Under the pieces are notes generated by a model. The model was not told the DNA's origin and did not search any database. It was given only the letters and a program-made list of their open reading frames with translations. The translations under genes were made by a program, and so were the position numbers. From a virus, in IMG/VR virus record IMGVR_UViG_3300025872_000037, positions 1-64,000 of that record: a DNA stretch of 64,000 nt; one strand, 5' to 3'. Shown one piece after another: positions 48,619 through 56,150 of the stretch. Numbering within the stretch: the first letter of the stretch is position 1; each line of letters begins with the position of its first letter.

Positions 48619-49105
48619 GGTGCTGGTCACCGGTGGGTCAAAGTTCCAGCGCAAACTCCTACACGAGGCCTGCGATTACTATGTGACCCGTCTACTCGGT
48701 TACCAGATCTCTCGAGAGATCGTCGTGGTCGTCAAGATTCGAAAGAATCTGATGGAGCAGGAAAACTCAAAGGCAGACTGCATCTGGGATGATGACGAAG
48801 ATATGCCTCGGGAGTTTGAGATCCGTCTAGATGCTGATCTGACGATCATGGCGATGCTTCGGTGCCTGGCTCATGAGTGCGTTCATGTGGCACAGTACGC
48901 CTCCGGCAAGATGAAGGACACTAACTCGATTCAGGTCATTAAGTGGAAGGGCAAGAAGATCGATCGAAGAGGGATAGACTATTTTGATCTCCCGTGGGAG
49001 CTCGAGGCCTACGGACAAGAGTTCGGCCTAATGGATCGGTTCATCAATGCCAAAGGATACGCAAAGAAGAAGTGGTACAACGATCCTGACTTTTCTACTT
49101 CTTGA
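48608..49105 (+). CDS. Zincin-type metallopeptidase-like protein
   Basis: 165 residues. The motif LAHECVHVAQY has an HExxH zinc site (H89, E90, H93); a further WELEAYGQE helix near 132-140 may provide the third ligand. This arrangement fits minigluzincin/SprT-like small phage proteins. Residues 40-75 are acidic. A peptidase or an inactive structural relative are both possible. Its 3' end overlaps the convergent minus-strand gene by 11 nt. Confidence 0.7.
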   Translation: MAAEVLVTGGSKFQRKLLHEACDYYVTRLLGYQISREIVVVVKIRKNLMEQENSKADCIWDDDEDMPREFEIRLDADLTIMAMLRCLAHECVHVAQYASGKMKDTNSIQVIKWKGKKIDRRGIDYFDLPWELEAYGQEFGLMDRFINAKGYAKKKWYNDPDFSTS

Positions 49106-50366
49106 GTTTGAAGCCGATCTTGTTTCCGCCAGGATTTGCTACGTTCGAATGATACTCAAAGATGAATTCACTCTCGGCAAATCCTCTGAGCTCATACTCA
49201 ACCGAGCTGGCCGAGAGGTGAATATAAAGCTGCTGAATGTCGTTCGTTCGAACGATGTCTGTCAGAAATGACGTGTATTTTGGATTCTTGTTGACCTCGT
49301 CAACCAGAGCATAGGCCATCGGAGACAGTATGGCGCCAGATTTTCTCTGGCCGGGAGAATTCCATACCGATACCAGAGTCTCAAGCTTTCCAGCTCTGCC
49401 GATCTTCGAGTAGAAGTTTTTGTCCAGAGCCTTAAACGCCGACTCCCCGTCCTTGAATACCTTCATCCATTCCTCGATCTCCTTGTCCTTATATTCCTTC
49501 TCCCCGATAAGCTTTCCGACGAGGTCATATAGAGGGGATCCGATGGCTTTTGCTGCCATGACGATTCCATCCGTTCCAGAATTTTCTGAGATGGCGCCTA
49601 TGAAGTTATAGATCTTGCGATCATCCGGATTTGTAAAGTTTTTCCCCCTGAGCATTTCCCAGACCGAAGAGATAGACGGTGCAGCACCGCCACCAGCCTT
49701 TGCTGATACTGGAACCTTCAGTTTGTTCTTCAGAATCGCATAGTAGTCCACGAGCTTCTGATTGCTCTTGGATGGAAACTCGATCGCCACAACCTCGTCT
49801 TCCTTGTCGTAGTTATTCAGGAACCACCAAGCTCCGCTGATCTCTCCAAAATCTTTTGCGACGATGGCGATGTCTTTGTCCGAGAGTTTAGCCTTTGGTA
49901 GAGCTGCTTTGTTCTTAGAGCTATTGTTTAGCACCTCAAGCATGAACTCCTTGGCATGAGGAGCAACCATTGCGTTGTTCTTGATCGCCTTCTCGACCTC
50001 ACGAATGAAGCTCGCCCTTGGTATGGTCTTTCCTCCGAGACCCAGACCGTCAGGAGTCAGCATCTTGTTTCCGATGGTCTTGACGTTATCTGTACTGCCA
50101 GACCTAGGTTTCACCCCAGGTTTCTGGAGCATGTCAAACTTGACTCTGACCTTATGAGTCTTTCCGCCGAACTTATAGGTCACAACCGGTTTGCCATCGT
50201 AGTCTTTTGTCGATGGAACTGTGACTTCCTGTCCAGCATTCAGCTTGCCTACGACCTTCGACTGAACCTTCTCATCGAAGGCCTCAGTGTCTTTCTTAAT
50301 GATGGTCGTTACATCCCCGGCAAATTTGTAATACTTTTCCCAGGCAGCTTTTCCAGTTGTCGCCAT
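49095..50366 (-). CDS. Hypothetical late protein
   Basis: 423 residues on the minus strand. The N-terminal part (WEKYYKFAGDVTTIIKKDTEAF) is helical, followed by a beta-rich segment (YKFGGKTHKVRVKF), then a long helical body (PHAKEFMLEVLNN, FGEISGAWWFLNNYDKE) and a C-terminal part with SAILSPMAYALVDEVN-like stretches. It follows the nucleotidyltransferase gene with a 1-nt overlap and shares the late transcription unit from 52223, so it is probably a virion or late assembly protein. I recognise no family. Confidence 0.65.
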   Translation of the reverse strand: MATTGKAAWEKYYKFAGDVTTIIKKDTEAFDEKVQSKVVGKLNAGQEVTVPSTKDYDGKPVVTYKFGGKTHKVRVKFDMLQKPGVKPRSGSTDNVKTIGNKMLTPDGLGLGGKTIPRASFIREVEKAIKNNAMVAPHAKEFMLEVLNNSSKNKAALPKAKLSDKDIAIVAKDFGEISGAWWFLNNYDKEDEVVAIEFPSKSNQKLVDYYAILKNKLKVPVSAKAGGGAAPSISSVWEMLRGKNFTNPDDRKIYNFIGAISENSGTDGIVMAAKAIGSPLYDLVGKLIGEKEYKDKEIEEWMKVFKDGESAFKALDKNFYSKIGRAGKLETLVSVWNSPGQRKSGAILSPMAYALVDEVNKNPKYTSFLTDIVRTNDIQQLYIHLSASSVEYELRGFAESEFIFEYHSNVANPGGNKIGFKLKK

Positions 50367-50980
50367 TATTTGATGCCCATGCCTTTTCTCACGTCATGGA
50401 ACATCTCATCCTTGTGAGCTGCACTCATCTTTGACGGAGCTCCGGCATGGAATTGTTTCTTGTTTCCTGTTGATGCATGCTCGCGCATCTTACTGGCCGA
50501 AATGCCGCTTACACCCTCTGAGTCCGGGTCACGTTCTCCGGCCGAGTGAACCGTGATTGACTTGAAGTGGTAGAACCCATGGTCGGTCTTCTTACCGTTG
50601 TATTTGTGCAGAACGGCGTGCATATCTTTGGCTCGGTCTGATCCAGCCACAACATGCAGGTGCTCGACGCCCTTGGAATGAAGGTCGACGGCGTGGTGCA
50701 GAAGACTTGGCTTCTCTTTACTGGAGGTCGAGAGATTCGTGCCAGGAAAAGCCCTCTTCGCGTGCTTCAGCTTTTGGGACGGGCTCAGGGGATTCTTCTT
50801 CGGGTCGTGTGAGTGAGACATGATGACCTCATGACTGGCGCCATGTTTCTTCGCGACGTCATGAACCTTGTTGATCAGTGCCTCGTGTCCATTCGTGATT
50901 GGATTCATTCGAACGAATGACATCACGTGGTGCTTACCAGTCGATTCCTGTTCCGTGACGAATTGAAGAAATCTTTTCAC
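50366..50980 (-). CDS. Nucleotidyltransferase (NMNAT/cytidylyltransferase superfamily), probable head-packaged enzyme
   Basis: 204 residues, minus strand. HxGH-type adenylyl/cytidylyltransferase fold: FVRMNPITNGHEALI (TNGH in place of HxGH) and, late, SGISASKMREH, the ISxSxxR motif that binds the nucleotide. The N-terminus (MKRFLQFVTEQ) resembles T4 capsid-targeting sequences such as MKTYQEFIAEA of internal proteins, ending in Glu like gp21 cleavage sites. Thus it may be packaged and injected; that is inference. A second, related enzyme is at 53040. The middle gene of the late minus-strand operon. Confidence 0.75.
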   Translation of the reverse strand: MKRFLQFVTEQESTGKHHVMSFVRMNPITNGHEALINKVHDVAKKHGASHEVIMSHSHDPKKNPLSPSQKLKHAKRAFPGTNLSTSSKEKPSLLHHAVDLHSKGVEHLHVVAGSDRAKDMHAVLHKYNGKKTDHGFYHFKSITVHSAGERDPDSEGVSGISASKMREHASTGNKKQFHAGAPSKMSAAHKDEMFHDVRKGMGIK

Positions 50981-50982
50981 CG

Positions 50983-52209
50983 TTAGACCTTTCCAAATTT
51001 CTTGACCTTGAGTAGATTCGACCTGGCAAACTCTGCGCGATTGACCAGCTTTGTCGGCTCGGTCTGCCCCTTGAACTTATGGTTCACCACGAATCCCTCT
51101 GGCTTTGAGCGGGTGTCACCGATGTGGTGGGTGAGTCCACCCTCATGCTTCTCGAGGTTCTTCACCAGAACGTTCTTGGCCTGTTGAAGGTGATGGTGCA
51201 TGCTCAGGAGATTATTGTAGTGCCCCTCGTTCTTCTTGATGTGCTCGATGTGACCGGCACCCTCTGCACGCTTCTTCTCCTGGTTGGCCGGAGTCTTGAG
51301 CTTGCTGGCCTGTCTCTCGTAGTGGCCTGCGATGTGTTGCTGAAGACCCTGAGCCGTTGGCTTCTCTCCGGTACGAACGGTATGGTTGATGTACGTGCTC
51401 AGGTGACTGAAGTCTCCCTGATGCTTGGCGGTTGCCTTGTACATTGCTGACCCATGGTTGTCGTGGATCTTCTTGGCCGCAGCCATGTGCTGGTGAAAGG
51501 CGACCTGATCCTTGTGGGGATATTCGACCTTCGAGGTGTCGTGCTCGGCGGTCTTGAAATGAACGTCTGGGTGAGAGCCAAAACTCTTCGTGTCCGGATG
51601 AGGACTCACCGACATGTGCTCGACACCCTTCTTCGTAGGATGTGGCTTGTACTGCTGGTGAACGACGACACCGATCTTTGACTTCTTCACCTTCTCGGCC
51701 TCGGCACCATGAGCGGTGTAGGTGATCGTGTTCGGAGTGAAAGAGACCGATCCGTCCTTGTTGTGCTTGTGATCCTCTGCGGTGTGCATCACGTCTCCCT
51801 GGTAGACTCCAGTCTTTGGTGCAACCTTTGGCAGGTGATGGAGAGCCGACTTCAGTTTGCTGACCAGACCAGGAGCGTGTCCATGGTTCTTCTCGATGTC
51901 GGCGTTGCTGTAATTGATCTTCGGATTCTTGTTGAATGCCGACTTGGTCGCCACAAAGAACTTCTTCGTCTCCGGATGGTGACCGAAGACCAGAGACGGG
52001 GATCCGTCGTACTTCATGGTCAGATCGCTGCTGTGCTTTCCGGCCTTCATGTGCTCGTGAGCCTGAGTGAGGGCGCCGTGGGCATGTTCGAAACCAGCAG
52101 ATCCATGCAAGATCGGACGGTCCTCTGGGTGATGGATGTGTGTCAGCTGTTGCGGATTCGATGCCTCAAGCAGCTCTGTAAATTCAGAAAAGGGTACGAT
52201 CGTGGCCAT
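50983..52209 (-). CDS. Ligase-like nucleotidyltransferase (DUF6267-like), probable head-packaged protein
   Basis: 408 residues, minus strand. A covalent-nucleotidyltransferase signature is seen: LTMKYDGSPSLVFG (KxDG, K66-D68-G69) as motif I, then FFVATKSAFNK, GVYQGDVMH, and near the C-terminus EGFVVNHKFK and TKLVNRAEF (motif IV/V-like). The body is His-rich with many Ala/His helices. Similar KxDG proteins of marine T4-like phages fall in DUF6267. The N-terminus (ATIVPFSEFTELLEASN) has a gp21-type cleavage site, LLEA. Late promoter 6 nt before the ATG. Whether it joins RNA, DNA or caps a substrate is unknown. Confidence 0.65.
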   Translation of the reverse strand: MATIVPFSEFTELLEASNPQQLTHIHHPEDRPILHGSAGFEHAHGALTQAHEHMKAGKHSSDLTMKYDGSPSLVFGHHPETKKFFVATKSAFNKNPKINYSNADIEKNHGHAPGLVSKLKSALHHLPKVAPKTGVYQGDVMHTAEDHKHNKDGSVSFTPNTITYTAHGAEAEKVKKSKIGVVVHQQYKPHPTKKGVEHMSVSPHPDTKSFGSHPDVHFKTAEHDTSKVEYPHKDQVAFHQHMAAAKKIHDNHGSAMYKATAKHQGDFSHLSTYINHTVRTGEKPTAQGLQQHIAGHYERQASKLKTPANQEKKRAEGAGHIEHIKKNEGHYNNLLSMHHHLQQAKNVLVKNLEKHEGGLTHHIGDTRSKPEGFVVNHKFKGQTEPTKLVNRAEFARSNLLKVKKFGKV

Positions 52210-52215
52210 TCCCCA

Positions 52216-52223
52216 TATTTATA
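52216..52223 (-). promoter_or_regulatory. T4-type late promoter of the minus-strand operon
   Basis: Perfect TATAAATA on the minus strand, 6 nt before the ATG at 52209. Expected transcription start is at or next to the start codon. Confidence 0.85.
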
Positions 52224-52240
52224 CTATGGAAATGCCTAAA

Positions 52241-52270
52241 AGAAAACGGGGCGGATTTTGCCCGCCCCGT
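52241..52270 (-). terminator. Minus-strand terminator after the lipoprotein gene
   Basis: Perfect 9-bp stem (ACGGGGCGG at 52246-52254 with CCGCCCCGT at 52262-52270 on the plus strand). On the minus strand it is followed by TTTTCT, so it ends the lipoprotein transcript. Confidence 0.85.
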
Positions 52271-52300
52271 GTTAAGGTAAAAGCTTTTACCCTGTGAGGG

Positions 52301-52609
52301 TTATTTGGCCGGAGCTGCAGGGGCCGGTGCAACGATGTCCGAGACACCCTTGACCATTCCACCGACGAGATCCAAACCTCCGCCAACGATTGCTCCGCCG
52401 CCGGAGACGACCTTACCGGCCGCATTGGAAGCAACGCCGAGAGAACGACCGACATCGGCCGCACCATTACCGACGACGTTACCAACGCCACCGATGGCTG
52501 CCTGTCCCATTCCCTTGGCTGAGTTATAGGTAGCATCGACTGTACCGCATCCGGACAGGAGTGCAATGGCCGAAGCAAGAAGAACTGAGGTGAGTTTGAT
52601 GTTTTTCAT
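52301..52609 (-). CDS. Small phage lipoprotein
   Basis: 102 residues, minus strand, from ATG 52609 (an ATG three codons upstream is also possible). The N-terminus MKNIKLTSVLLASAIALLSGC is a lipoprotein signal with lipobox LLSGC; cleavage leaves an N-terminal lipid-modified Cys. The mature part is Gly/Ala/Val-rich, of amphipathic gly-zipper type, ending in an Ala/Pro tail. Phage lipoproteins of this kind can block superinfection or aid lysis. It has its own late promoter and a terminator, so it is a monocistronic late unit. Confidence 0.75.
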   Translation of the reverse strand: MKNIKLTSVLLASAIALLSGCGTVDATYNSAKGMGQAAIGGVGNVVGNGAADVGRSLGVASNAAGKVVSGGGAIVGGGLDLVGGMVKGVSDIVAPAPAAPAK

Positions 52610-52617
52610 ACGGAGCA

Positions 52618-52625
52618 TATTTATC
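52618..52625 (-). promoter_or_regulatory. Late promoter (GATAAATA) of the lipoprotein gene
   Basis: Seven of eight bases match TATAAATA on the minus strand, 8 nt before the ATG at 52609. It stands back to back with the plus-strand box at 52640. Confidence 0.75.
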
Positions 52626-52639
52626 CAAAACGGTTCCTC

Positions 52640-52647
52640 TATAAATA
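52640..52647 (+). promoter_or_regulatory. T4-type late promoter of the plus-strand internal-protein operon
   Basis: Perfect TATAAATA, 60 nt before the ATG at 52708. Divergent from the minus-strand box only 14 nt away. Drives the unit from 52708 to about 58775. Confidence 0.85.
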
Positions 52648-52707
52648 GATTTCTATATCACTCCTTGCAAAATCGTTTGCATCGAAAATGGGAAACTCGA
52701 AACAATC

Positions 52708-53043
52708 ATGCTAAGCTTCAAAGACTTTACTCCAGTACAGTATACCGGCGGTGAGACCGAAATGCAGGATCGGTACGCATTCAAGCGTCACCATGGCATC
52801 GTCGGTGAGGCAGAGGATGCCGAGAAGGCATCGACTCCTGGACCAAAGACAAAGATTTCAGTGACGCGTCCTATCGGCCACAAGATCGCCGATATCGGAC
52901 CTGGTGGAACGGAGCATAACGTCCAGACAAAGGACTGGCCAGAGCGTACCTCATCCGAGACAATCTCTAAGATTCGCGGACGTATCAAGGAGAATCGCGA
53001 GCGTCGTGCCAAGCACAAGGAGCAGAACAGCGATCGGTCATGA
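52708..53043 (+). CDS. Hypothetical late protein with capsid-targeting-like N-terminus
   Basis: 111 residues. N-terminus MLSFKDFTPVQYTGGETE begins like T4 capsid-targeting peptides (hydrophobic-F-x-x-F). The middle contains VGEAEDAEKAS with a gp21-like E/A junction, and the C-terminus is basic and helical (SKIRGRIKENRERRAKHKE). Function unknown. First gene of the operon; overlaps the nucleotidyltransferase start by 4 nt. Confidence 0.6.
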   Translation: MLSFKDFTPVQYTGGETEMQDRYAFKRHHGIVGEAEDAEKASTPGPKTKISVTRPIGHKIADIGPGGTEHNVQTKDWPERTSSETISKIRGRIKENRERRAKHKEQNSDRS

Positions 53044-53957
53044 TCAAATCGTTCTCTCAGTTCCTTTCTGAGGACGCTCCAAAGGAGGTCGTCTTTGCAT
53101 TTGGTCGGTTCAATCCTCCGACCGTTGCACATGAGGCCTTGCTCGAGAAGGTAGCAGATCTCGCCAAGGGCGGTCGTACCTATCGAATCTATTCTTCCAA
53201 GGTCGAGGATCCAAAGAACAATCCGCTGCCGCTGACCGAGAAGGTCAAGTTCATGCGGAAAATGTACCCCCGTCATGCCCGCAGCATCGTCTCGGATACC
53301 GACATCTCTTCTCCACTGCAGGTCTGCACGAAGCTGTACGAACAGGGATTCCGTAAGGTGACTCTGGTCGTCACCGAGAGCAATGTTGCTGAGTTCAAGG
53401 CTCTCCTGAACGGAAACAATGGCCATGAGGGTTCACATGGATTCTACTTCTTCAAGGAAGGAGTCTCGGTTGTTTCATCCGGTCTAAAGGATCCAGATTC
53501 GACCGTTCTGACCGAATCCAAAGTACACGCAGCGATCAGCGCCAATGACCTCGAGCTCTTCACGAAGAGCCTGCCAGCCGGATTCGCTGAGGCCAGAGAG
53601 CTGTTCAATGCCGTCCGTACCGGCATGGGTCTGAGAGAGACGAAGAATTTCCGCAAGCACGTACAGCTTGCACCCGTATCGGAACGCCGTGAGGCCTATG
53701 TGGCCGGCGAGCTGTTCCAGGTCGGAGACGACGTCGTTCTGAAAGAATCCAGTGAGGTCGGCAAGATCTCACATCGTGGCACGAACTACCTGATCGTCTC
53801 CATGCACGACGGCCGCAAGGTCCGTAAGTGGCTGAACGGCGTCGAGTTACTCGAGAAGAAAGCCCCTGAGGTCGTCGAGCTTGAGACAAAGATCGTCATT
53901 GAAAGAGATCCATCAATACCTGGCAAACCAATCTCAAAACTTAGAAACCTGTCCTGA
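53040..53957 (+). CDS. Nucleotidyltransferase (cytidylyltransferase-like) fused to a C-terminal SH3-like part
   Basis: 305 residues. The N-terminus MIKSFSQFLSEDAP matches the capsid-targeting form seen in T4 internal proteins. The enzyme domain has FAFGRFNPPTVAHEALL (TVAH as HxGH equivalent), a YSSKVEDPKNNPLPLTEKV segment and a basic later helix. Residues ~220-270 (AGELFQVGDDVVLKESSEVG, YLIVSMHDGRKVRKWLNGVEL, given in parts) look like a KOW/SH3 barrel. Related enzymes in marine T4-like phages are called nucleotidyltransferases with no proven substrate. ATGA-coupled to neighbours. Confidence 0.75.
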   Translation: MIKSFSQFLSEDAPKEVVFAFGRFNPPTVAHEALLEKVADLAKGGRTYRIYSSKVEDPKNNPLPLTEKVKFMRKMYPRHARSIVSDTDISSPLQVCTKLYEQGFRKVTLVVTESNVAEFKALLNGNNGHEGSHGFYFFKEGVSVVSSGLKDPDSTVLTESKVHAAISANDLELFTKSLPAGFAEARELFNAVRTGMGLRETKNFRKHVQLAPVSERREAYVAGELFQVGDDVVLKESSEVGKISHRGTNYLIVSMHDGRKVRKWLNGVELLEKKAPEVVELETKIVIERDPSIPGKPISKLRNLS

Positions 53958-55828
53958 TGAAAAACCTGAAGAAGATCCGCGAAGAACATGGCGCCGGTGA
54001 GTGGGGAACACCCGAGCTCACCAAGAAATACCAGGACGAGACACCTGGACAGACCGTCAAGGAGGCGAAGTTCAAGGTCACGTTCATGCACAAGCACCCA
54101 GAGGGTCAGAAGCAGCATGACTATGTGGTCTCAGCTCCTCATCAAAATGCAGCCGACAAGAAGGCCATCGAGCTGCATCGCAAGGCACATCCATCCGGTG
54201 ATTTCCACATGTGGAACTCCGAGGAGCTGTACGAAGAAGGACTGAAGGACGCTTGCTGGAAAGGCTACGAGGCCATCGGAATGAAGATGAAGAATGGCCG
54301 CAAAGTTCCAAACTGCGTACCGAAGGAAGGTCATACCGAGGATGCCCAGGCCGCCCATCAGGCAGCTCATGCGGCGCTGAAGAAGGACGACATCGAGACC
54401 TACCACAAGGAGATGGACAAGAAGTTTGCTGCCCATCAGGCAGCCGAGAAGGAAGCGGCCAAGAAGCCGGTCAAGACGTTCGAGGCCACAGAATTCAAGG
54501 CCGATGAAGGCCTACTGGCACGTATCAAGAAGGACCACGAGGAACTCAAGAACAAATCCACGAAAGAAGTTCTCGCTGTTCACCAGGGACAACATCGAGT
54601 TCGTTCGAACTATACGGCAGCAGAGATCGGCGGAAAGCATGCCATGATCGGTGACATCCTTCGCAATCGCCATGGATCGAAGCACGTCGATCACTATTTC
54701 AGCCAGAAAGAAGACACCGAGGAGAAGAATCTCAAGATCACCAAACACGAGAAGATGGCCGTTGAGGCATCAAAGCGCGGTGACAAGCAGGCACAGCAAT
54801 ATCACCTGGCAATCGTCTCGAAGCTCAAGAACGAATCCGTCGCGGTGAACGAAGAGGCCGGTCAAACGCACCGGGTCGACGTTATGATGGATGATCCGAA
54901 GAAGGGCGAGATCGTTCGTGGCGTCTACCAGACCCACAAGGCAAAACTCCTGAAGAGAGTCCATGTCCAGGCAAACGATCCAAAGGACGCCGAGGCAAAG
55001 GCACACGCCCACTTCACGAAGCAAGGATTCAACGTCCATAGTGCCAAGCACCATTCGGTCGTACAGGAGAGCACAGAGATCTCCGAGGCCGCTACTGGAG
55101 ATGAAAAGACACAGAAGCACCTAGTGACCGTCACAGTGACGGATCCTCAACACTCCATGCAGACCAAGCGCAAGGAGAAGATCATGAAACGCGTGAAGGT
55201 CTCCGCAAAAGATCCGAAGGATGCCGTTGCCAAGGCCGAGGCTCACTATAAGAAGCACGGCTTCAAGGTCCATGATTCACTGCACCACTCGGTCGTTCAG
55301 GAAAGCCTGGACACTGATGAGATCGTGGATTCTACAGAAGAGCCATCCAACGACCAGCAATTACTTTCGATGGCCCGCGGTCAACTGTCAGAGATCGCTG
55401 ATATGGCCAAGGAACTTGTGGATTCTATGGATGAGACCGATGACCTCGAGCCATGGATGAACGCAAAAATAACCACGGCGTATGTCAACCTCGACGACGT
55501 CCATTCCTTCATTGCATATGGCGACGAGTATTCAACAGACAACGATTCTGAAAAAGAAAAAGGTGAGCTCGGAGAAGCAGCCGGAGAGATCGATTCGGAA
55601 GAGAAAGCGCAGATCGCCAAGATGCAAACCCTCATCCGACTCGGAATGCTCAACATCGCAGAGCTCCCCATCGCCCTCAGAGTGATGAAGAAGCTGGCAT
55701 CCGATCAGCAGATTAACATGGTAGAGGACCGAAAGATGCTGCTCAAGCTTCTCTCAGAACTTATCGAACTGGTGACGGAGGACGACACAGTCTTCCGCCG
55801 CGTCAAGATGAACGTTCAAAAGTCCTAA
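53957..55828 (+). CDS. Large modular late protein with tandem repeats (probable internal head protein)
   Basis: 623 residues, Lys/Glu/His/Ala-rich. Modules in order: an N-terminal helix; a segment containing ACWKGYEAIGMKMKNGRKVP, a motif common in phage internal/structural proteins; helical His/Ala-rich part; two tandem repeats around residues 320-380 and 395-455, each ending in HSVVQES (repeat cores KRVHVQANDPKDAEAKA and KRVKVSAKDPKDAVAKA); and a C-terminal domain (LLSMARGQLSEIADMAKEL, PWMNAKITTAYVNLDDVHSF). Many Glu-Ala/Glu-Ser junctions resemble gp21 sites. Probably cut in the prohead. Starts 1 nt into the previous stop. Confidence 0.65.
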   Translation: MKNLKKIREEHGAGEWGTPELTKKYQDETPGQTVKEAKFKVTFMHKHPEGQKQHDYVVSAPHQNAADKKAIELHRKAHPSGDFHMWNSEELYEEGLKDACWKGYEAIGMKMKNGRKVPNCVPKEGHTEDAQAAHQAAHAALKKDDIETYHKEMDKKFAAHQAAEKEAAKKPVKTFEATEFKADEGLLARIKKDHEELKNKSTKEVLAVHQGQHRVRSNYTAAEIGGKHAMIGDILRNRHGSKHVDHYFSQKEDTEEKNLKITKHEKMAVEASKRGDKQAQQYHLAIVSKLKNESVAVNEEAGQTHRVDVMMDDPKKGEIVRGVYQTHKAKLLKRVHVQANDPKDAEAKAHAHFTKQGFNVHSAKHHSVVQESTEISEAATGDEKTQKHLVTVTVTDPQHSMQTKRKEKIMKRVKVSAKDPKDAVAKAEAHYKKHGFKVHDSLHHSVVQESLDTDEIVDSTEEPSNDQQLLSMARGQLSEIADMAKELVDSMDETDDLEPWMNAKITTAYVNLDDVHSFIAYGDEYSTDNDSEKEKGELGEAAGEIDSEEKAQIAKMQTLIRLGMLNIAELPIALRVMKKLASDQQINMVEDRKMLLKLLSELIELVTEDDTVFRRVKMNVQKS

Positions 55829-55832
55829 TAAC

Positions 55833-56135
55833 ATGTCATCACGGAAAGCAGAAGCAGTCGTAGATCAGCGCCTCGATCGCATCGAGTCTAAGATCGACAA
55901 GTTATCCGAGGCGATCGTCTCGATCGCGAGAGCAGAGGAGAAACTGATTCAACTTGAGAACGACAAGAAGTTCCTCATGGAACGCATGTTGAACATTGAG
56001 GAGAGAGTCGCAGATACAGAGAGAAGGACAGAGGAGCACAGTTCAGCAATTTCAATCATCCAACGTATTACCTGGATCGTGGTCTCAACAGTCGTTGCAG
56101 GCGCGGCCGGTGCATACATCCACTTCGGTAAATAA
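55833..56135 (+). CDS. Coiled-coil protein with C-terminal membrane helix (XhlA/holin-like)
   Basis: 100 residues. Residues 10-70 form a heptad coiled coil (LDRIESKIDKLSEAIVSIA, LIQLENDKKFLMERMLNIEERV in part), followed by one membrane helix near the C-terminus (IIQRITWIVVSTVVAGAAGAYI). This layout equals the XhlA-type accessory of holin systems and small membrane-anchored phage proteins. Involvement in lysis is possible but no other lysis gene is close. Lies 4 nt after the previous stop. Confidence 0.6.
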   Translation: MSSRKAEAVVDQRLDRIESKIDKLSEAIVSIARAEEKLIQLENDKKFLMERMLNIEERVADTERRTEEHSSAISIIQRITWIVVSTVVAGAAGAYIHFGK

Positions 56136-56150
56136 GAAGAACCAACAATC

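Noticed and set aside
51709-52239. A 176-residue plus-strand frame opposite the ligase-like gene
   Set aside because: The minus-strand protein has a clear KxDG motif and late promoter; the plus-strand product is Val/Leu/Arg-rich shadow sequence.
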